From assembly GCA_027022105.1 (NCBI GenBank), contig JALVZH010000018.1, positions 2,020-46,367 on the forward strand: a DNA stretch of 44,348 nucleotides, in the 5' to 3' direction. Shown piece by piece: positions 8,753 through 16,475 of the stretch. A model generated the notes under the pieces. That model did not search any database. It had not been told where the DNA came from and saw only the letters and a list, made by a program, of their open reading frames with translations. The stretch comes from Bacteroidales bacterium. GTDB lineage: Bacteria; Bacteroidota; Bacteroidia; Bacteroidales; F082. Every line of letters begins with the position of its first letter. Position 1 is the stretch's first letter. Position numbers and translations under genes: made by a program.

Positions 8753-9505
8753 TTACCTTTTAACAATAAGCTTTTTGGTTTTTTCGATTTTACCGTTAAC
8801 CAATACGGTGTAGAAGTAAAGTCCTTCGCTCAGGTTGTTGAGGTCAACCTTAACGGAGCCCTCTGTTTGGTTCAGCGGAATGGTCTTAACCACTTTTCCT
8901 ACCAAGTTAACAATCTTGATTTCAGCGGATTTTACAGTGCTGTTCAGGTGAAAGTCAACATTTGCAAAAGAACTTGCGGGATTGGGATAAATATCGGAAA
9001 CAGCGGTGGTCAGTCCGTTTTCGTCAATTCCGGTATATCCCAGCATGTATTTAACATATACGGTATCAATAATCTCGAAATTATCTTTGTCGAAGAAAGC
9101 ATATTTTACGAGTGAAGTTCCGTATTGAGGATTCCCGTTAATGTCGTTATAGTTGTAATGACCCGAAAACATGTCGTCTTCCGACTGACCGCCTGCTGCA
9201 ATAAACTGATACTGTCCTGAGGTATCTACCATGGGCGACCAGCAAATTACGGGCCAGCAAAAACTGTTCTCGGTTCCGTCAAGAACATCAATGTTGGTTC
9301 TTGCAACCAAAACGTTTATTCCGTTATCGGTATTGTTGTGTACAACGGCGTGAAATGTAAGTTCTCCTTCTTCATTAGGTGGACCGAATATGGTAACGGT
9401 ATCGCCGAAAGTTACGCCGTTCCACGAGAGTGTAACGGGGTCTTGTGCCTTTACAATTGCCGAAAGGCCGATGAACAATGCCAATGAGAGTAATAATTTT
9501 TTCAT
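8753..9505 (-). CDS. Secreted protein with T9SS type A sorting domain
   Basis: Signal MKKLLLSLALFIGLSAIVKA; C-terminus DIYPNPASSFANVDFHLNSTVKSAEIKIVNLVGKVV..LNNLSEGLYFYTVLVNGKIEKTKKLIVKR. Confidence 0.92.
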   Translation of the reverse strand: MKKLLLSLALFIGLSAIVKAQDPVTLSWNGVTFGDTVTIFGPPNEEGELTFHAVVHNNTDNGINVLVARTNIDVLDGTENSFCWPVICWSPMVDTSGQYQFIAAGGQSEDDMFSGHYNYNDINGNPQYGTSLVKYAFFDKDNFEIIDTVYVKYMLGYTGIDENGLTTAVSDIYPNPASSFANVDFHLNSTVKSAEIKIVNLVGKVVKTIPLNQTEGSVKVDLNNLSEGLYFYTVLVNGKIEKTKKLIVKR

Positions 9506-9693
9506 ATCAGTATTTTTTATTTTTCAAATACAAAAACAATGCCGTTTTAATGCGGCAAAAATACACCATTTATTATAACATATGACAAGTAAAATGAAGA
9601 ATATGTTGCCTGAGGGGAATATGGGAATTCAATTTTATGCATCCAATGTTTTATACCCCGCCTGATTTATTACAACTTTTAACAACTCTGTCT

Positions 9694-10485
9694 TCAAAGA
9701 ACCCACTTCGGTTTCCGTTTTTCAAAAAAGGCGGCCATTCCGTCCTGGCCTTCGTCCGAGGCCCTCAGTTGTGCAATGAGGGTTGCGGTATAGTTAGTAA
9801 GCTCGTCCATGTCTGTTGATTCCGTCACCTTGCCGATGAGTTTTTTGGTGGCTTTTACCGCTCCGGGGGCGGCTGTTTTCAGCTCTTTTATCAGTTGTTC
9901 CGTTTTTTCAGGCAACTGCTCCTGCGGGACGGCGTGATTAACAAGATGCCATTTTTCGGCCTCTTTGCCATCAAACCTTTTTCCTGTCAGCATCAGCTCT
10001 TTGGCGCCGAACTCACCAATCCGTTTTATGACAAACGGAGCGATGGTAGCCGGAGCAATGCCCAGTTTTACTTCGCTGAATGCAAATTTGGTGTTTTCGG
10101 CCGCCACCACCATATCGCAGGCCGCCAACAGGCCGTTGGCACCGCCGAATGCAGCTCCCTGAACAACTGCCAGCGTAGGAACCGGACAGTCGTAAACGGC
10201 TTTGAACAACGCCGCAAGCTTCTGCCCGTCGCGCTTGTTTTCTTCAAAACCGAAACCGGCAATGGCTTTCATATAATTAAGGTCGGCACCGGCACAAAAC
10301 GATTTTCCGGCACCCTGCAAAACCACACAGCGCAAACCGCTTTTTTCATTCACCGACCGGAACAATCCGGTAAGTTCGGCTATCATCTGCTCGTTCATGG
10401 CGTTGTGTACTTCGGGCCGGTTCAGGGTTATCCGCATCACGGAATCCCTTGTCTCTTCAACTATTGTTTGATAATTATTATGCAT
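9694..10485 (-). CDS. Enoyl-CoA hydratase/isomerase family protein (methylglutaconyl-CoA hydratase-like)
   Basis: ITLNRPEVHNAMNEQM, GAGKSFCAGADLNYM, VQGAAFGGANGLLAACDMVVAAENTKFAFSEVKLGIAPATIAPFV; ATG taken at MHNNYQ. Confidence 0.92.
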   Translation of the reverse strand: MHNNYQTIVEETRDSVMRITLNRPEVHNAMNEQMIAELTGLFRSVNEKSGLRCVVLQGAGKSFCAGADLNYMKAIAGFGFEENKRDGQKLAALFKAVYDCPVPTLAVVQGAAFGGANGLLAACDMVVAAENTKFAFSEVKLGIAPATIAPFVIKRIGEFGAKELMLTGKRFDGKEAEKWHLVNHAVPQEQLPEKTEQLIKELKTAAPGAVKATKKLIGKVTESTDMDELTNYTATLIAQLRASDEGQDGMAAFFEKRKPKWVL

Positions 10486-10616
10486 CGATCCCAACGGGTT
10501 TTAAGCTGTTTTTATTCATGCCTCAAATCTATCAAAATATTCCATATACATACGTTTTTCGGGTAGAGAAAGCGTTTTTCAGAGCAATTCCGGCAAAAAA
10601 CGGTGTTTCTCCGCTG

Positions 10617-12617
10617 TTATGCCAGGGCTTTGATGAACTCCTCCAGATCGGTGTCGGCGTCAAGACCAAGTTTTTTCTTCAACCGGTGACGCGAGCTTTT
10701 TATACTTGACGGAGCAACATTCAGCACCGATGCCATCTCCTTGCTGGTCATGTTCAGTTTTATCAGGGCACAAAGCCGGTGGTCGTTTTTGGTAAGGTTC
10801 GGATTTATCTCACTAAGTTTTTGGAAAAAGCTCCGGTTTACCTCTTCAAAATAGAGTTTAAACAGTTCCCAGTCTTTTTGCGACCGCAAACTATGTTTTA
10901 TTTTGTTGATAATCGACTTGTACTTCGGTTTTTCCTCAACAGGGGCTTTTTTTGAAAGGTTTTTAATGTCGTCGAGTATTTGTTGAAGCATTGTGTTTCG
11001 ATACATCATATGCAGGGCATGGCTGCTCAATTGTTTTGATTTGTAAAGTACCGACCGCTGCAATTCCTGCTCTTTGAATTTGCTTTTTTCCAACTCCGCT
11101 TTCACGAGTTCCTGCTCTTTTTTATGTACAATCTCTTTTTGAATATGAATTTGTTTGTCTTTTTTCCGCTTTATGTAGATACTGACGGCACCGGTGACTA
11201 TTAATAAAAGAGTAAAAACAAAAATCACAATCGTTTTTTGTTTCTCATCTCTCAATATTTTGTTACGAAGAACTTCCGCCTGTTTTTCTTTTTGTAATAA
11301 TTCTATTTGCCGCTGTTTCTGGGTAGATTCCAGTTGCGCCTGCAATTTATTGTAATTGGCTCTGCTTGCGGAATTGAAAATACTGTCGTGCAGTTCATTG
11401 TGTTTTTTAAAGTAATCGAGCGCCGGTTTGTAGTCTCCTTTCAGGGCATAAGCATCCGACAAAGTTAAATAGGCCTGTTCCATATTGCCGCGTTGTCCCT
11501 TCTCTTTCATAATGGAAAGCCCTTTTTGTCCGTAATAAATTGCCTTTTCCGCATTACCTGTTTTCAGGAAATACAAAGCCATGTTTTGATAGCTTGCAGC
11601 CAATGCACTTTTGTACCTTTTTTTACCGTTCAGTTTCAACGCAAGCAACGCGCTTTCCTTTGCTTTTTTGTATTTTCCCAATTGCAGATATAAAGAGGAG
11701 AGATGGTTAAGGGATACGATTCGGCCTCTTTGGTAGTTTGCTTTTTCGTATAATTTTAGCGCTTTTTTGTAATATTCAATGGCTCTCAGGGTATCCCCCA
11801 TGTTTTTTTGCACCAAACCCAGGTTGGAATAACAGGAAGCCATCTGAGCAGTATCTTTTAAAGTGCTGTATTCGTCGAAAGCCCTTTTAAAGTAATCGGC
11901 AGCAAGACTGTCGTTTCCGTTTTTATAACAAACGGCACCTATGTTAAGCAGAACGGGAGCTATCAATTGAGGCCCGGCGTTATGTTCCTGTCTGTATTCA
12001 AGCGATTGTTTGAAATAGATTATGGCGGAATCGTAATAACCCTGCCGGGTCAGAATGGTGGCTTTGTTGTTAAGCAGTTTGGCATAATTAAAAATACTTA
12101 TCTTTTTTTGACCGGGATGGTTATGGGTGTAATCAATAAGTAATGCCAGTGCTCTTGTAAAAGATGAGTTTGCCAGATTGTATTTTCCCTGATAATAATA
12201 GGTCCAGCCGATATTGGTTAAAAACTCCATAATATGAACCGTATCTTTTTCCTTTTCGCTCAGTTTTAATCCTTTCTCAACAAAAATATCCGAAGAGTCG
12301 TATTTTCGTGCTGCGGCGTAAGCATTAACAAGATTGCTTATGGCTTCTATTTCGTTACTGTAATCAATGTTTTTTGATATATGATAAGCCTGACGCGCAT
12401 AACTTACGGCTTCGTCGGGGTTTGTACTGACAGTTGCTCCGGCAAGCCTGTTCAGTGTGCCTGCCTTTTCAATACCGTTTTGATAATAGAGCCTTACTTT
12501 TAAACTGTCGGTGTTGATGCCGTACAGTGAAACGGTATAAAAAGACAATAAAATTGTAGTAAAAAAAACAATAACCGGATAAAAATGTTTGTTTCCGGCA
12601 ATGCTCTGTTTTGTCAT
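10617..12617 (-). CDS. TPR-repeat membrane protein with C-terminal LuxR-like HTH (Bacteroidota transcriptional regulator)
   Basis: Multiple TPRs, TM segment TIVIFVFTLLLIVTGAVSIYI, C-terminal LTKNDHRLCALIKLNMTSKEMASVLNVAPSSIKSSRHRLKKKLGL. Confidence 0.9.
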   Translation of the reverse strand: MTKQSIAGNKHFYPVIVFFTTILLSFYTVSLYGINTDSLKVRLYYQNGIEKAGTLNRLAGATVSTNPDEAVSYARQAYHISKNIDYSNEIEAISNLVNAYAAARKYDSSDIFVEKGLKLSEKEKDTVHIMEFLTNIGWTYYYQGKYNLANSSFTRALALLIDYTHNHPGQKKISIFNYAKLLNNKATILTRQGYYDSAIIYFKQSLEYRQEHNAGPQLIAPVLLNIGAVCYKNGNDSLAADYFKRAFDEYSTLKDTAQMASCYSNLGLVQKNMGDTLRAIEYYKKALKLYEKANYQRGRIVSLNHLSSLYLQLGKYKKAKESALLALKLNGKKRYKSALAASYQNMALYFLKTGNAEKAIYYGQKGLSIMKEKGQRGNMEQAYLTLSDAYALKGDYKPALDYFKKHNELHDSIFNSASRANYNKLQAQLESTQKQRQIELLQKEKQAEVLRNKILRDEKQKTIVIFVFTLLLIVTGAVSIYIKRKKDKQIHIQKEIVHKKEQELVKAELEKSKFKEQELQRSVLYKSKQLSSHALHMMYRNTMLQQILDDIKNLSKKAPVEEKPKYKSIINKIKHSLRSQKDWELFKLYFEEVNRSFFQKLSEINPNLTKNDHRLCALIKLNMTSKEMASVLNVAPSSIKSSRHRLKKKLGLDADTDLEEFIKALA

Positions 12618-12764
12618 TTCGGTTTTTTTTATCTGTTTACTACGGTAAATATCCGTTTTAAAGTTACCAAATATACACTTTTTGATTGATTACCCGTGTA
12701 AATTTTTATGTCAAAAAACAGCGAATTTTTATATTATTGAAAATCAAACAATAAGATAATTTTT

Positions 12765-12829
12765 TACCCCTGTTTACCTACCATTTGCCTACCAGAAAAC
12801 AAACCGTTGCCTACCATTTGCTTACCTGA
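12765..12829. promoter_or_regulatory. Candidate operator array: 23-bp direct repeats (20/23 identical) 33 bp apart containing 11-bp-phased TACC
   Basis: TTACCTACCATTTGCCTACCAGA (12774-12796) and TTGCCTACCATTTGCTTACCTGA (12807-12829); TACC at 12779, 12790, 12812, 12823. Confidence 0.6.
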
Positions 12830-12883
12830 AAAATAAAAATAATTCTCATCCGCCCTGTATGTTTGCCGAAAAATTTTGATGAA

Positions 12884-13126
12884 ATGAACAAGTGTATTGT
12901 AGATATAAATGAAAACAGGGTTCTTGTTACTTTTTACCACATAGTCAATAACGGCTCTATTGAAATATGGAAAGATGAGGGGAAAAAGAAGCCCTTATTG
13001 GTTTATTCGAAAAAAGTAAAGAATTCCATTTTCGAGAACATCGGTTCGGTTCCGGGAAAAGGATCATATAAAATGGATATTGATATGGACGGTGAAATTA
13101 TTTCGAAAACCATAAAAATATTTTAA
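12884..13126 (+). CDS. Small hypothetical protein (~80 aa, beta-rich)
   Basis: ATG at 12884 (supplied ORF starts at TTG 12863); located between the divergent promoter region and the attenuator-like leader. Confidence 0.55.
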   Translation: MNKCIVDINENRVLVTFYHIVNNGSIEIWKDEGKKKPLLVYSKKVKNSIFENIGSVPGKGSYKMDIDMDGEIISKTIKIF

Positions 13127-13132
13127 GCAAAT

Positions 13133-13223
13133 GCCTCTCAAAATAAATAAATCAAAAGGTAGGAGTTTTGGTATGCAGTCCGGAAGTCGAAGCATCTTCC
13201 GGATTGCAAGAGAGGCTTTTTTT
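13133..13223 (+). promoter_or_regulatory. Attenuator/terminator-like structured leader upstream of giant fiber gene
   Basis: Outer GCCTCTC(13133-13139)/GAGAGGC(13210-13216) followed by T7; inner 12-bp stem GCAGTCCGGAAG(13175-13186)/CTTCCGGATTGC(13196-13207). Confidence 0.7.
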
Positions 13224-13250
13224 AAAAATCTAATTTAAAAACACAATATC

Positions 13251-16200
13251 ATGAAAAATTTATTACTTACAATTGCAACAGTTGTTTTGCTGACAATGAG
13301 CGGATATGCTCAGGTAGCCATTAACGAAACGGGAGCCGATCCCGATCCTTCGGCAATTCTCGATTTATCGAGTACAACAAAAGGTTTTTTGGTACCACGG
13401 GTTACAACCTCTCAAAGAAATGCCATTGGTACAACACAAGGCGGCCTTTTGGTTTACGATACCGATACCGAAAGTTTCTGGTATTACAACAATATATATG
13501 CTACATGGGTTGAAATTAAAGCCGGGAGTGCTTTGGACATTAACAGCCTTGCCGATGGCAGCAGCGACGGTTCAAGTGTTTTTTTGGGATCAAATGCAGG
13601 CAGTGCCGATGATGGAACCAACTACAATACGGCACTTGGAATAAATGCTTTACGCAGCAATACCTCCGGCACTTATAATACTGCCATGGGTAACGGTTCT
13701 TTGTATAATAATACAAGCGGACAAGAGAATACGGCAGTAGGAAACAGCACCCTTGGAAACAATACAACCGGGCACTACAATACGGCAATAGGGCGAAGTG
13801 CTCTTATTAACAATACCACCGCATCGGGCAATACGGCTACCGGAACAAGAGCACTTTATTATGATACAACCGGTTCGAAAAATACCGCAAACGGTTATTA
13901 TTCATTGTATTACAATAGAAACGGAAGTTATAACAGTGCTTTTGGAACTTATTCGCTGTATCATAACACAACAGGAATTTCGAACACTGCTGTTGGTACA
14001 AAAGCCTTATATAACAACACCGACCGTAGCAATCTGGTAGCCGTGGGCGATTCGGCGCTTTTTAATAACGGTACGGGGGTATCGGAAGATTATCATGCAA
14101 CGGCAAATACCGCCGTGGGTTCCAAATCGCTTTATTCAAATACCAGGGGTTATAAAAACACTGCTTTGGGATTTCAAACGCTCTATTCAAACACAACAGG
14201 TGTTAAAAATACAGCTGTCGGATATAATTCCCTTTATAATAATACAGATGGCAATCGAAACACTGCTGTCGGATATTTAACATTAAACAGTCATATAACA
14301 GGTTTTAGTAATACGGCTGTTGGGGCATATGCATTACAATACGACACATCGGGTATTTATAATACTGCCGTAGGTAGCAAATCTTTGAGGAATAATCAGG
14401 ATGGAAGTAGCAATACCGCAGTGGGAAATAATACTCTTGCAAATAATACAAGCGGGAGCAATAACACTGCAATAGGGCGAAGTGCTCTAAGCGATAACAC
14501 TACCGGTACGGGCAACACGGCTATCGGACAACAATCTCTTAGTTATGATACAACCGGCTCGAGAAATACTGCAACCGGTTATTATTCACTATTTTATAAC
14601 AGAAGCGGCGATTACAATAATGCATTCGGATACGGAGCGCTCTATTCAAACACAACAGGAATTTCGAATACTGCTGTAGGTACAAGAGCTTTATATAACA
14701 ACACCGACCGCTCCAATCTTGTTGCCGTGGGCGATTCGGCTTTGTTCAACAACGGAACCGGTGCTACGGAAGCCTGGCATGCCACTGAAAATACCGCCCT
14801 CGGTTCCAAAGCGCTATATTCCAATACTACGGGATATTATAACACTGCCAATGGTTACCACGCTTTGTATTCCAATACCACAGGGTATAATAACACAGCG
14901 AATGGAGATAGAACTTTGTATTCCAATACGACTGGAAACAGCAATACTGCTAGTGGATATAGAGCATTGCAAAATAATACAACCGGAAATAAGAATACCG
15001 CCACCGGATTTGCCGCATTGGATTACAACTCAACCGGAGAATGTAATACGTCTAACGGGTATCAAGCATTATATTCCAACTCTTCCGGTAACAATAATGT
15101 GGCCAATGGAAATAGTGCATTGTTTATGAATACAACAGGAAATTCAAACATTGCCATAGGAGTAAATAGCTTATTCAAAAACACCGACCGTAGTAATTTG
15201 GTAGCCGTGGGCGATTCGGCTTTGTATAACAATAGCACCGGTGAATTTAATACAGCTATTGGTTCTAAAACCCTTTATGCCAATACAACTGGAACCAGAA
15301 ATACAGCTTGTGGATACAATGCATTAAAGGGGAATACCACAGGCGGTTGGAACACCGCCACCGGATCTTTTGCATTGAACCAAAACACCACAGGTATTGG
15401 AAATACAGCCATTGGATATGGTGCGGCATCATATAATATATCAGGTATGAAAAACACGGTTAACGGATATTTTGCTTTATACTTAAACAAAACCGGAAGT
15501 GGTAATGTAGCCATAGGTACGTTTAGTCTATACCACAGTAACAATCTTAGCCATCTGGTAGCCGTGGGCGACTCGGCTTTGTATAACAACGGAACCGGTA
15601 TTACTCAATCCTGGCATGCCACTGAAAATACCGCTATCGGTTCCAAAGCGCTATTTTCCAATACAACAGGATATTACAATACCGCCAATGGTTACCATAC
15701 TTTATATGCCAATACCACGGGATATAGAAATACGGCTTCCGGAAACCAATCATTGTATCAAAATACAACTGGACAATCAAATACTGCACACGGTAATGAT
15801 GCATTAAGAAATAATACCACGGGAAGTTTCAATACTGCTGTCGGACGTGATGCCTTGAATGCCAATACAACGGGGGATCATAATACTGCCGTTGGGTACA
15901 ATGCTTTTGGTAGCGGAACATACTCCAATTCAACCGCCATTGGCTACAATACCCCCATAAGCGGTAACAACCAGGTTCACCTTGGTAATACCAGTATTAC
16001 CGAAATAAAAGGTGAGGTAAACTTTACCACTTATTCCGACGGACGAATCAAAGAAAATATCAAAGAGGATGTGAAAGGTCTGGAGTTTATTATGAAACTG
16101 CGCCCCGTTACTTTCAACATCAATCTCGATAAAGAGAATCAACTGTTGGGCCTCGTTGACCGGGCAAGCTATGAAGGAAAATACGACATTGAAAAAATAA

Positions 16201-16439
16201 AACGTACAGGTTTCATCGCGCAGGAAGTAGAGGCTGCTGCCAAAGAAGTGGGTTACGACTTCAGCGGTGTGCAAAAGCCAAAAAATGAAAAGGATTTATA
16301 CGGCTTATCCTATGCCGAATTTGTGGTGCCGTTGGTAAAATCGGTACAGGAACTAAATCAAAAACTTGAAAAAGAAAATGCCGGGTTAAAAGCACGCCTT
16401 GAAAAGCTGGAGAAATTATTAATTGAGAAAACAAAATAA
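13251..16439 (+). CDS. Giant secreted fiber-like protein: 43 x 17-aa NTAxG repeats plus C-terminal Peptidase_S74 (intramolecular chaperone) domain and coiled coil
   Basis: Signal peptide; repeats NTAVGxxxLYxNTTGxx; C-terminus YSDGRIKENIKEDVKGLEFIMKLRPVTFN..RTGFIAQEVEAAAKEVG..LYGLSYAEFVVPLVKSVQELNQKLEKENAGLKARLEKLEKLL. Confidence 0.92.
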   Translation: MKNLLLTIATVVLLTMSGYAQVAINETGADPDPSAILDLSSTTKGFLVPRVTTSQRNAIGTTQGGLLVYDTDTESFWYYNNIYATWVEIKAGSALDINSLADGSSDGSSVFLGSNAGSADDGTNYNTALGINALRSNTSGTYNTAMGNGSLYNNTSGQENTAVGNSTLGNNTTGHYNTAIGRSALINNTTASGNTATGTRALYYDTTGSKNTANGYYSLYYNRNGSYNSAFGTYSLYHNTTGISNTAVGTKALYNNTDRSNLVAVGDSALFNNGTGVSEDYHATANTAVGSKSLYSNTRGYKNTALGFQTLYSNTTGVKNTAVGYNSLYNNTDGNRNTAVGYLTLNSHITGFSNTAVGAYALQYDTSGIYNTAVGSKSLRNNQDGSSNTAVGNNTLANNTSGSNNTAIGRSALSDNTTGTGNTAIGQQSLSYDTTGSRNTATGYYSLFYNRSGDYNNAFGYGALYSNTTGISNTAVGTRALYNNTDRSNLVAVGDSALFNNGTGATEAWHATENTALGSKALYSNTTGYYNTANGYHALYSNTTGYNNTANGDRTLYSNTTGNSNTASGYRALQNNTTGNKNTATGFAALDYNSTGECNTSNGYQALYSNSSGNNNVANGNSALFMNTTGNSNIAIGVNSLFKNTDRSNLVAVGDSALYNNSTGEFNTAIGSKTLYANTTGTRNTACGYNALKGNTTGGWNTATGSFALNQNTTGIGNTAIGYGAASYNISGMKNTVNGYFALYLNKTGSGNVAIGTFSLYHSNNLSHLVAVGDSALYNNGTGITQSWHATENTAIGSKALFSNTTGYYNTANGYHTLYANTTGYRNTASGNQSLYQNTTGQSNTAHGNDALRNNTTGSFNTAVGRDALNANTTGDHNTAVGYNAFGSGTYSNSTAIGYNTPISGNNQVHLGNTSITEIKGEVNFTTYSDGRIKENIKEDVKGLEFIMKLRPVTFNINLDKENQLLGLVDRASYEGKYDIEKIKRTGFIAQEVEAAAKEVGYDFSGVQKPKNEKDLYGLSYAEFVVPLVKSVQELNQKLEKENAGLKARLEKLEKLLIEKTK
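13626..15881 (+). repeat. 51-bp (17-aa) coding tandem repeat array, 43 units with three 7-aa insertions
   Basis: Each unit starts at the N of NTAxG (or LVAVG); 2256 nt = 752 aa = 43x17 + 3x7. Confidence 0.93.
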
Positions 16440-16475
16440 ACCGTTTCTGTCATCAACAAATAAAAACCTGAAAAA

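Noticed and set aside
9895-10566. 223-aa plus-strand ORF
   Set aside because: Antisense to the enoyl-CoA hydratase gene; no recognisable domain.
13626-15881. Regular 51-nt periodicity resembling a CRISPR array or non-coding satellite
   Set aside because: The period is exactly 17 codons in one long ORF, with degenerate third positions and a clear protein consensus; no conserved direct repeat with unique spacers and no cas genes.
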